Below the pieces are notes generated by a model. The model had not been told where the DNA came from, did not search any database, and saw only the letters and a list, made by a program, of their open reading frames with translations. Made by a program: the position numbers and the translations under genes. From NCBI GenBank assembly GCA_964475595.1, contig CAYYXG010000013.1, positions 1-64,000 of the forward strand: 64,000 bases of DNA. The letters run 5' to 3'. Every line of letters begins with the position of its first letter. The stretch's first letter is position 1. This stretch comes from RGEC01 sp964475595 (lineage in GTDB: Bacteria; Bacteroidota; Bacteroidia; NS11-12g; UBA955). Positions 44,369 through 51,624 of the stretch are shown here, in pieces.

Positions 44369-45256
44369 GTGGGTGTTGTTAGTAAATATGGTCTGCTTTT
44401 TTTCTGTGCATGCACATTTTCCTCCATTGCCGCTCAGAGGCCAACCGTTTACAAACATTTTAATATTGGTAATTCAATGTTTCTGGGAGACCTGGGTGGT
44501 CGCCCCACCATTGGAACCCACGGGCCACAAGATTTAAACCTTGCCACCATGCGCTACAGCGTAGGTGCCGGTTTAAAACTGGCTTTTACTCCGGGGGTGG
44601 CCATCAAGGCCAATATCACCTATGCAAGGGTAGCCGGCGATGATAAGTTTACCCGCAACCCAGAGCGCAACCAGCGAAACCTTAATTTTTTTTCTCCCAT
44701 TGTAAATACTACTTTCATGTTGGAGTTATCTCCGGGAGAATCTAAGCGCCTATATATGTTTGCCGGTGTAGGGTTGTTTTATTATGAACCGAAAACCAGA
44801 ATAGGGGAAAACAAATATCGACTAAGAGACTATGGGACAGAGGGGCAATATTTTTTGGCCAACAAAGAACCCTATAAACCCACCGCCATGATATTTCCTT
44901 TTGGGCTCGGCTATAAAATCAAAGATGGGGGCTTGCGCGGACCTTCCCTTTCCATTGAATATGTGATGAATAAAAGCACTACAGACTACATTGACGATGT
45001 AAGCACCCAATATGTAGACAAAACCATGCTGGCGAATCGTAATGGGGCAGTTGCTGTGCAGTTGATGGATCGGAGTTTTTCTGATATTCCCGGCTTTAGT
45101 GAGCCCGGCGCCATACGAGGCGACCCCAAAGACCTGGACAATTTTTCTTTTTTACAGCTGGTGTATTCGGCACCTATAGGAAAAGGCCGCGGTTCCGGTT
45201 TTGGTGGAAAAAAATTCCGCAGAAGACCCAATTCCCGTTGCCCGGATCGTTTTTAA
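44369..45256 (+). CDS. Outer-membrane beta-barrel protein (DUF6089-like)
   Basis: About 295 residues, with GTG at 44369 chosen because it follows a promoter element by 5 nt and begins a signal peptide (SKYGLLFFCACTFSSIAAQ). MFLGDLGGRPTIGTHG, then GAGLKLAFTPGVAIKANITYARVAGDD, is the pattern of DUF6089-type outer-membrane proteins. A small eight-stranded barrel is likely. The C-terminus is Arg-rich (GKKFRRRPNSRCPDRF) and lacks a typical terminal aromatic, which is mildly unusual. No function can be named. Confidence 0.82.
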   Translation: MGVVSKYGLLFFCACTFSSIAAQRPTVYKHFNIGNSMFLGDLGGRPTIGTHGPQDLNLATMRYSVGAGLKLAFTPGVAIKANITYARVAGDDKFTRNPERNQRNLNFFSPIVNTTFMLELSPGESKRLYMFAGVGLFYYEPKTRIGENKYRLRDYGTEGQYFLANKEPYKPTAMIFPFGLGYKIKDGGLRGPSLSIEYVMNKSTTDYIDDVSTQYVDKTMLANRNGAVAVQLMDRSFSDIPGFSEPGAIRGDPKDLDNFSFLQLVYSAPIGKGRGSGFGGKKFRRRPNSRCPDRF

Positions 45257-45271
45257 ACCCCTTTGTTTTTG

Positions 45272-45279
45272 TACCTTTG
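45272..45279 (+). promoter_or_regulatory. -7 element (TACCTTTG) of purQ
   Basis: Perfect match ending 6 nt before the ATG at 45286. It lies inside the longer frame that begins at 45238. Confidence 0.65.
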
Positions 45280-45285
45280 TCACCC

Positions 45286-45978
45286 ATGAAATGCGGTGTT
45301 GTCATATTCCCGGGCTCTAATTGTGATCATGACCTTATGGTCGTGTTAAAATCCATAACCGGAGAGGATCCTGTTAAATTGTGGCACCAAAACCCAACGA
45401 TTGAAGGTTGCACCCATGTGTTTTTACCCGGTGGTTTTTCCTATGGTGATTATCTGAGAAGTGGGGCCATTGCCAAACTGTCCCCGGTGATGAGGGCTGT
45501 CTCTGAACATGCTGACAATGGTGGATTTGTAATGGGCATTTGCAATGGTTTCCAAATTCTTTGCGAAAGCGGACTTCTTCCCGGCGCAATGCTCCGGAAT
45601 ACCAACATGAAGTTTGTCTGCAAAAACGTTTACTTGACGCCAGTAAACACCAACACCATGGTGTCCTCCGGACTAAAAGCCGGAAGCGCGCTTACCATTC
45701 CCATCGCCCACGGTGAAGGCCGTTTTTATGCCGACGATCAAACCCTGGAAGAACTTGAAAAGAATCAACAGGTTGTTTTTCGCTATTGCGATGCCTCGGG
45801 CAACCCCACACCTGAAAGCAACCCCAATGGTTCGCTAAATAATATTGCGGGGGTTTGCAATGCCGGCTTTAATGTGTTTGGGATGATGCCCCACCCGGAA
45901 CGATGCGCAGAGGAAGGGCTTTTTAATACAGACGGCCGCGCATTGTTTGAGTCCATCTTGGCTTTGGCGTCAGCATAA
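45286..45978 (+). CDS. purQ: Phosphoribosylformylglycinamidine synthase subunit PurQ
   Basis: A 230-residue class I glutamine amidotransferase subunit supplying ammonia for the fourth purine step. The N-terminus KCGVVIFPGSNCDHD is the family start, GICNGFQILCESGLLPGAM contains the nucleophile Cys, and HGEGRFY and GMMPHPERC give the His/Glu of the triad. The start is moved to 45286 because the promoter lies in the longer frame. PurL and PurS are not in the window. Confidence 0.95.
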   Translation: MKCGVVIFPGSNCDHDLMVVLKSITGEDPVKLWHQNPTIEGCTHVFLPGGFSYGDYLRSGAIAKLSPVMRAVSEHADNGGFVMGICNGFQILCESGLLPGAMLRNTNMKFVCKNVYLTPVNTNTMVSSGLKAGSALTIPIAHGEGRFYADDQTLEELEKNQQVVFRYCDASGNPTPESNPNGSLNNIAGVCNAGFNVFGMMPHPERCAEEGLFNTDGRALFESILALASA

Positions 45979-46038
45979 AAATCGCTTTTTTCAGATTTTT
46001 GTCATTTCAACCATTTTAAAACAACACTTTGGGGGTTC

Positions 46039-46066
46039 TTTGTGTCTTTATTGTACAATAAGTTAT
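46039..46066 (+). promoter_or_regulatory. Possible promoter of the small SD-led ORF
   Basis: TTTG (46039-46042), then TAAGTTAT (46059-46066, 6 of 8 to the -7 consensus) 16 nt later. It is weak support for independent transcription of the ORF at 46101. Confidence 0.3.
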
Positions 46067-46087
46067 AGCCACAATCGGTTATCACTT

Positions 46088-46096
46088 AAAGGAGGT
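46088..46096 (+). promoter_or_regulatory. Perfect Shine-Dalgarno sequence AAAGGAGGT
   Basis: Nine bases complementary to the usual 16S rRNA 3' end, 4 nt before an ATG. Bacteroidota genes generally lack such sequences, so this one is notable. Confidence 0.6.
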
Positions 46097-46100
46097 CCCC

Positions 46101-46199
46101 ATGAACACACAAACCCGCAAACCCAAAGAATCGCAAACCGTGTTGGCGCCTAGGCGTCGTTCAGATAAGGGGCCTGTACAAAAAGCAGCCGGCGCTTAA
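46101..46199 (+). CDS. 32-residue basic peptide with a perfect Shine-Dalgarno
   Basis: ATG at 46101 follows AAAGGAGGT by 4 nt. The product (MNTQTRKPKESQTVLAPRRR, then SDKGPVQKAAGA) is hydrophilic and basic, with no signal or TM segment. It matches nothing I recognise. Its stop overlaps the stop of the convergent prfA by 3 nt. It may be a real small protein, for example a ribosome- or RNA-associated one given its charge, or a regulatory leader. The unusual ribosome-binding site is the main support. Confidence 0.5.
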   Translation: MNTQTRKPKESQTVLAPRRRSDKGPVQKAAGA

Positions 46200-47266
46200 A
46201 CCCCGCCATCCTTCATTCTTTCCGCGTTTTCTGCAACCTGCAATGCATGGATGATTTCTTCCAGTTCGCCATTCATTACCGCGGTCAGATTGTAAACGGT
46301 TAGGCCTATTCGGTGGTCTGTTAGTCGGCTTTGGGGAAAGTTGTATGTTCTTATTTTCGCGCTTCTGTCACCGGTGCTCACCATGGTTTTGCGCCTTTTG
46401 GCGACTTCCTCCATTCGCTTATTATACTCCGCCTCGTAGAGTCGGGTTCTGAGCATGTTCATGGCTTTTTCCCGGTTTCCGAGCTGCGTTCTCTCTGTCT
46501 GGCAAACCACTACCGTTCCGGTGGGAATGTGTGTTAGCATCACCTTGGTCTCTACCTTATTCACGTTTTGACCTCCCGCACCACCGCTACGGGCTGTTTC
46601 CATTTTCACATCCGCCTCTCTAAGCTCAAAATCAAATTCTTCCGCTTCGGGCATTACAGCCACGGTGGCGGCACTGGTGTGAACCCGACCCTGGCTTTCG
46701 GTGGCCGGAACACGCTGCACGCGGTGCACCCCGCTTTCATATTTTAAAACACCGTAGGAATCCTCCGCATCTACTTCCAGAATGATTTTATTATAACCAC
46801 CCATACTGCCTTCCACCGCGTCTGCTACGCTAATTCTCCAGCCTTTTTGATCGCAATAACGCTGATACATTCTTGCCAGGTCCCCTGCAAACAATGACGC
46901 TTCGTCTCCTCCGGTTCCGGACCTGATTTCTATGACCGCTTTTTTTGCGTCTTCCGGGTCTCTTGGCAAGAGTAGCAACCTCACTTCCTCTTCTAAAGCA
47001 GGCATTTGTTTCTCTATTTCATCAGCACTTTCTTTGGCCAGTTCTCTTAAATCTTTATCCTTTTCATTTTTAAGAATTTCCCTTGCTTCCTGAAGTTCTG
47101 TTAGGCATTTTTTATACATATGATAGGCCTGTGATACCGGCTGCAACGCCTTGTATTCCTTGTTTAGCTGGGTAAATCTTTTCCTATCAGCCACCACTTC
47201 AGGGCTGCTAAGTAGCTGTTCTACCTCCGTAAATCTTGCATGCAGGGCTTCAAGTTTATCTAACAT
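46196..47266 (-). CDS. prfA: Peptide chain release factor 1
   Basis: A 356-residue factor recognising UAA and UAG. The PAT tripeptide of RF1 is at residues 187-189 (RVPATESQGR), and the GGQ hydrolysis motif is at 231-233 (GGAGGQNVNKVET). The 3' end overlaps the small ORF. It overlaps the stop of the upstream gene by 1 nt (TGATG) and also has a TAATTTTG element upstream, so it may be read from both the operon and an internal promoter. Confidence 0.96.
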   Translation of the reverse strand: MLDKLEALHARFTEVEQLLSSPEVVADRKRFTQLNKEYKALQPVSQAYHMYKKCLTELQEAREILKNEKDKDLRELAKESADEIEKQMPALEEEVRLLLLPRDPEDAKKAVIEIRSGTGGDEASLFAGDLARMYQRYCDQKGWRISVADAVEGSMGGYNKIILEVDAEDSYGVLKYESGVHRVQRVPATESQGRVHTSAATVAVMPEAEEFDFELREADVKMETARSGGAGGQNVNKVETKVMLTHIPTGTVVVCQTERTQLGNREKAMNMLRTRLYEAEYNKRMEEVAKRRKTMVSTGDRSAKIRTYNFPQSRLTDHRIGLTVYNLTAVMNGELEEIIHALQVAENAERMKDGGV

Positions 47267-48051
47267 CAGTGCTGCTGCAAAATTAGGTCACCATTGGTTG
47301 TTGACAATGTTTTATTTCCCCGAAGAGACAGCAATTTCCCGCCAAAAATCATTCCTGCTTGTTGTCGGGATGTGGGCCGCCTTTTTCCTCTCCCCTCAAA
47401 GGGTTCAGTCAACCAAATCTCACCACGGTTGAGCATCAGTAGCCTGTTGCCTGCCAAATCTGCACAATGACCTTCATTTTCATCCAATTCAGCGAGTACG
47501 TTGAGGTTCATATTCAATACCAGTGTGGTATTCTGTGGGGTGGTAAGCACAATTAACAGCCCATTGTCCAGAATGTTGCCGGCTTTCCTGTTTGCTTTAC
47601 CTTTGGTACACAACACCATACTTTCCTGAACCACCATTCCACTGCGGTCTAGTTTTTTCAGTGTGCTGCTGTTGTCGTCAAATAGCCAAACCTGTCCATC
47701 ATTGGCACGACCAAAACCACCTGGCTTTATATTGTTTTGAGACAAAAGAGAACTACTTCCTGTGGTATTCAGTTGGTTGTCGGTAATAAGCAGCATGCCC
47801 GTATTTTGAAAAAACAGCATGGGTTCCATAGGGTTGTCTACATCCACAATCACTCCTTCTCCATACTGCGCTACGGAATTGCAGACACTGCTTTTTTGAT
47901 GATCCCACTTACAGAGTCTGTACGCCGAATCTACCACATAAACCGTACCCTTCACATCGATGTCTGCGGCAGCAATTCGGCCCGAGAATGGCAATGTATC
48001 AGGTGGTGCTGCATGTAAACAACAATATAGGGACAAGGTAAAAAAATTCAT
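47266..48051 (-). CDS. Exported beta-propeller-like protein
   Basis: A 261-residue protein with a short hydrophobic N-terminus (MNFFTLSLYCCLHAA). Repeated segments of the type AAADIDVKGTVYVVDSAYRLCKWD, GFGRANDGQVWLFDDNSSTLKKLDRSG and LAGNRLLMLNRGEIWLTEPFEGR resemble propeller blades. I do not recognise a named family. It overlaps lpxH by 4 nt and prfA by 1 nt. Confidence 0.75.
   Translation of the reverse strand: MNFFTLSLYCCLHAAPPDTLPFSGRIAAADIDVKGTVYVVDSAYRLCKWDHQKSSVCNSVAQYGEGVIVDVDNPMEPMLFFQNTGMLLITDNQLNTTGSSSLLSQNNIKPGGFGRANDGQVWLFDDNSSTLKKLDRSGMVVQESMVLCTKGKANRKAGNILDNGLLIVLTTPQNTTLVLNMNLNVLAELDENEGHCADLAGNRLLMLNRGEIWLTEPFEGRGKRRPTSRQQAGMIFGGKLLSLRGNKTLSTTNGDLILQQH
47278..47285 (-). promoter_or_regulatory. 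-7 element (TAATTTTG) before prfA
   Basis: Perfect TAnnTTTG on the minus strand, 11 nt before the prfA ATG and inside the end of the upstream gene. Confidence 0.45.
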
Positions 48052-48800
48052 GGTGTTTGTGTTTGTTCCCAGGCAAGCAGCTTCATACTGGAGCCGTCAA
48101 AAACTGCATATTGCTTTTGATGCATCCATTCACCCAGGTTTATATACCTACTTGTTTCTCCAACAACAATATCCATCGCAAGATGCCTGTGGCCAAACAC
48201 AAAATAATCCACCGGGTTTTTTTCTATATATGATTTTGCAAAAATCGTCAGGTATTCTTTGTCATCGCCCAGATACGTTTCATGCCTGCCTTTTTGTTGT
48301 ATGCGGCTCTTTTTACTCAACGTGTTTGCCAGAGATATTCCGAGCGACGGATGTATAAAACCAAACATTATTTGACATATTCTGCTTCTGAAGATTCTTC
48401 TGAGGATCTTATATCCGTATTCACCGGGGCCCAATCCGTCGCCATGATGCAGAAAAAATCGTTTTCCATTTCTGTCAATAATTAACTCATCAGATACAAT
48501 CTTTACACCACACTCTTTGGCAAGGTATCCAAACATCCACATGTCATGATTTCCTTTGAAAAGGGTGACGCTAATTCCTCTGTCTGTTAGTGAGGAAAGT
48601 GTTCCCAGCAGCCGTGTAAATCCTTTGGGAACTGCCTTTTTATATTCAAACCAAAAGTCAAAAACATCGCCTAACAGATAAATTTCTGTGGCATCCTGAG
48701 CAGCCATTTCAAGCCACCTGCAAATACTTTTCTCTCTTTCTAAACTGGTAGCGTAATCGGGAACACCCAGATGAAAATCGCTGGCAAAATAAATTTTCAC
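48048..48800 (-). CDS. lpxH: UDP-2,3-diacylglucosamine diphosphatase
   Basis: A 250-residue metallophosphoesterase of lipid A synthesis, peripheral to the inner membrane. Metal-binding motifs are FASDFHLG, GDVFDFWFE, KGNHDMW, HHGDGLG and FGHRHL, all intact. The GTG start at 48800 overlaps the pheS stop (GTGA), so it is coupled to pheS. Confidence 0.92.
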   Translation of the reverse strand: MKIYFASDFHLGVPDYATSLEREKSICRWLEMAAQDATEIYLLGDVFDFWFEYKKAVPKGFTRLLGTLSSLTDRGISVTLFKGNHDMWMFGYLAKECGVKIVSDELIIDRNGKRFFLHHGDGLGPGEYGYKILRRIFRSRICQIMFGFIHPSLGISLANTLSKKSRIQQKGRHETYLGDDKEYLTIFAKSYIEKNPVDYFVFGHRHLAMDIVVGETSRYINLGEWMHQKQYAVFDGSSMKLLAWEQTQTP

Positions 48801-49804
48801 AAGCCTGAAAATTGAGACAGTAGTCGAATGTCGTTGTGAAACATGTCCCGTATATCGTTGATGCCGTATTTTAACATGGTAATTCGGTCTATCCCCATGC
48901 CAAATGCGTATCCCTGATAAACCTCAGGATCGATATTACAGGATTTCAGTACATTAGGATGTACCATACCGCAACCCAATACTTCCAGCCACCCCGTTCC
49001 CTTAGTTAATCGCCTGTTCTCTTCTGTGTCTGTTCCGGCCCAAATATCCATTTCAGCACTGGGCTCTGTAAAAGGAAAGTAACTGGATCTGAATCTCACC
49101 TGTGTGCCATCTCCAAAAAATTGCTGCACAAAATAATACAAGGTCTGTTTAAGGTCTGCAAACGACACGCCTTTGTCTATATAAAGACCCTCTATCTGAT
49201 GAAAAAAACAATTACTCCGCGCACTTATGGCTTCATTTCTATATACCCTACCCGGCATTATCAAGCGTATGGGTGGGGTTCTTTTTTCCATTTCTCTTAT
49301 TTGTACACTGCTGGTATGGGTTCTCAGCACATGCTTACCAATAAAAAATGTGTCTTGCATGTCCCTAGCAGGATGGTCATCGGCAAAATTTAGGGCTCCA
49401 AAATTGTGCCTGTCGTCTTCAATTTCAGGTCCATCCGCTATGTCAAATCCCAGAGAATAAAAGATATCGCACAATGCATTTTCTACAATTTTCAATGGAT
49501 GTGAACTGCCTGCAGCAACATAAGAAACCGGTAAACTGCTATCAAACTTATTCTCCGATGTAGATGATTCTGATAATTCCTGTTTGCTGTTTTTATAAAC
49601 TTCTTCCAATCTCGCCTTCAAAGCATTCAAGGGTTTACCTACAGCTTTCTTTTCTTCACCTGGCAGGTTTCTGAATGCTTCCATCAATGCCTGTATTTTT
49701 CCTTTGGAGGAAAGATAGGTCAGACGAAACTGTTCCAGCGATTGGGCATCGGTAAATTGCAATGAAGCAGTTTCTGTTTCTATTTTTTCAATTTCGTCTA
49801 GCAT
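48797..49804 (-). CDS. pheS: Phenylalanyl-tRNA synthetase alpha subunit
   Basis: A 335-residue class II synthetase subunit. RLIMPGRVYRNEAISARSNCFFHQIEGLY is motif 2 with the conserved region, RFRSSYFPFTEPSAEMDIW follows, and motif 3 is GMGIDRITMLKYGI. The N-terminal coiled coil for tRNA binding is present. The pheT subunit is not in this window. It is the first gene of the operon pheS-lpxH-propeller-prfA and has a -7 element 8 nt before its ATG. Confidence 0.97.
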   Translation of the reverse strand: MLDEIEKIETETASLQFTDAQSLEQFRLTYLSSKGKIQALMEAFRNLPGEEKKAVGKPLNALKARLEEVYKNSKQELSESSTSENKFDSSLPVSYVAAGSSHPLKIVENALCDIFYSLGFDIADGPEIEDDRHNFGALNFADDHPARDMQDTFFIGKHVLRTHTSSVQIREMEKRTPPIRLIMPGRVYRNEAISARSNCFFHQIEGLYIDKGVSFADLKQTLYYFVQQFFGDGTQVRFRSSYFPFTEPSAEMDIWAGTDTEENRRLTKGTGWLEVLGCGMVHPNVLKSCNIDPEVYQGYAFGMGIDRITMLKYGINDIRDMFHNDIRLLSQFSGL

Positions 49805-49812
49805 TCTGCTTA

Positions 49813-49820
49813 CAAAAGTA
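49813..49820 (-). promoter_or_regulatory. -7 element (TACTTTTG) of pheS
   Basis: Perfect TAnnTTTG match on the minus strand, ending 8 nt before the ATG at 49804. Confidence 0.6.
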
Positions 49821-50137
49821 AAAATAACCTGGGTTTTTTGTTACATCATGTTTTCCCCTGAATCCCCATCCCTAATATATAATTAAAATAATTCATTTAA
49901 ATAAGATAATATCATATATTAATACAGCTGTGTGGATATGTGGAATACCGTTGTTTTACTTGGTGATTTTTTTTAATGAAATAGTTAAAATGCTTTATTG
50001 ATAAGCATTTAACCCATATTTATATTTTATTGTTCATGCTTAGTGGCTGTTAATTTATTCATCATATATGCGAATTAATAGGTTTAAAACCTGATGTTTT
50101 TTTAACGGGTTTCAACATCATCGCTGAGTACGTTTCC

Positions 50138-50153
50138 TTTTTCACGTGAAACT
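50138..50153. other. parS-like site 1 (TTTTTCACGTGAAACT)
   Basis: 14 of 16 match to TGTTTCACGTGAAACA, with the full TTTCACGTGAAA palindromic core at 50140-50151. It is located between pheS and the lipoprotein gene. Confidence 0.7.
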
Positions 50154-50184
50154 GTAATATAATTCACTATGTTTTTTAACCTAT

Positions 50185-51624
50185 TCAAGGTTTTTCCGTG
50201 TCTTTTACATATAAATCAACAGCCATATTTTCCTTTATTTTTAAGGAAGGTAGTTTTTTGTAAAATTCACCGGGTAATGCCACGTTTAATTTGGGTCCAT
50301 CTAGCAATCCGTTTCTATTAGCATCATGAAAATAAGCCACTTCATGGTCTGTAGGTTGAACCCAAAGGATTATTTTCTCCTTGGCCTCTATATTACTTTG
50401 ATACACTTCTCCTGATACTTTATTTTTTATCGTTATATTCATATTGAAGCTTTCATTGTTATGAATGGTTAATTGAGTATATATCGGTAAACTTACTTTC
50501 AAGGTATCTTTAATTTCTTTGCCTGTTTCAGTAATCAGATTTAAAGGTAAACGTATGTTTCCTGTATGATTGGTCTTGAATATATAAGTTGCTTTGTTTA
50601 GATTAATATGGATTTGTCCTGAATCAATCAAATTTTGGCTGTTAGAATATATAAAGTATTTATTTGTGGCAGATTTAATAACGGCGTTGGCAGAAATAAC
50701 TAATTGCTGAAATGAGTCCAAAAGAAACGCAGGTTTAATTAATTTATAGCGAAAATTATATTTCAGTCTTTCTGCTTTTCTAGGAATAATATATTGGTTG
50801 CTGTCGAGACTATTGAGTTCATTAAAAACCTGGTTGCTATCTCCAATGAGCGTATCATTAAAATTAATAAACGATGAGTACGGATCTAAATATTTTATTC
50901 CATATAGTCCAAACAGCGTCTTATCAAATTGATATAAATTCAATTTTTTCTTTTGTACTGAATATATGGTGATTTTAGCTGTATCTCCGGGTTTTACTTT
51001 GACAAGCCCAGCATCCTCATTTATTTCAAAAGAATCATTTCCATTTAGGTCGTTATAGGCCAAAATATCAATGCTATCGGTTGGTAATCCATGTAGGGAA
51101 AATTGCAGGTTTTTATTGGTTATACTGCGATAATAAGGAGCTTGAAAGCTTTGTATTTTTACTTTTTTACTTTTGGGTTCTTCTATGAAGAAACAGCTTC
51201 CATATATTGATTGGGTATCTAAATTATTGCCTGTACTAAATAATAAGGGCTCGTAAAGCCCGGCATTGCCTTCATTTAAGTCTTTAACACTTTCGTTTAG
51301 TTGAATGCTGTATGTAGTGTTATCCTTTAGATTCGTTCCTGATATTTTAATGGTAATATTATCTTTACCTACGGTAATAACAGGTTTAACATTAGTTTTT
51401 GGTGAGATAACAATTTGTTCTTTAAGGTTTGACGTTTGTATGTATTCGTCAAATTTAAAAATGATAGAGGTGGGCCTGGTGTTAACACTTTTATCGGCAG
51501 GGTTTATGAGTATTAACTTAGGGGGATTAACATCTTTGGCACCGCCGGTAGGTGTTACGGGATTCGCACAGTGTGATAAAAAAACAATGGTTAAAACAGG
51601 TATAATAGAATGCAGTTTGCTCAT
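50185..51624 (-). CDS. Ig-like (Big_5 / SbsA-type) domain lipoprotein
   Basis: A 479-residue lipoprotein with the signal SIIPVLTIVFLSHC and the tail CANPVTPTGGAKDVNPPK usual in this Bacteroidota family. An Ig-like domain of Big_5 type follows (PADKSVNTRPTSIIFKFDEYIQ, then GTNLKDNTTYSIQL), and the rest is beta-rich. Its function is unknown; it is surface- or periplasm-facing. It is translationally coupled to mnmG (ATGA overlap). Confidence 0.85.
   Translation of the reverse strand: MSKLHSIIPVLTIVFLSHCANPVTPTGGAKDVNPPKLILINPADKSVNTRPTSIIFKFDEYIQTSNLKEQIVISPKTNVKPVITVGKDNITIKISGTNLKDNTTYSIQLNESVKDLNEGNAGLYEPLLFSTGNNLDTQSIYGSCFFIEEPKSKKVKIQSFQAPYYRSITNKNLQFSLHGLPTDSIDILAYNDLNGNDSFEINEDAGLVKVKPGDTAKITIYSVQKKKLNLYQFDKTLFGLYGIKYLDPYSSFINFNDTLIGDSNQVFNELNSLDSNQYIIPRKAERLKYNFRYKLIKPAFLLDSFQQLVISANAVIKSATNKYFIYSNSQNLIDSGQIHINLNKATYIFKTNHTGNIRLPLNLITETGKEIKDTLKVSLPIYTQLTIHNNESFNMNITIKNKVSGEVYQSNIEAKEKIILWVQPTDHEVAYFHDANRNGLLDGPKLNVALPGEFYKKLPSLKIKENMAVDLYVKDTEKP

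Larger units (their letters stand above)
49805..50184. other. 380-bp AT-rich intergenic region, possible replication origin
   Basis: This is the longest gap in the window. 49873-49924 has only 3 G/C in 52 bases, and long A/T runs continue to 50115. TGTGGATAT (49931-49939, reverse of ATATCCACA) and TGTGGAATA (49939-49947, reverse of TATTCCACA) resemble DnaA boxes at 7 to 8 of 9 positions. A parS-like site is at 50138-50153. Without dnaA or parAB nearby, and with genes on the right reading toward it, origin function is a hypothesis only. Confidence 0.4.

Noticed and set aside
45979..46087. A possible tRNA or structured RNA before the small ORF
   Set aside because: No cloverleaf or conserved motif could be found; only weak promoter-like bases.
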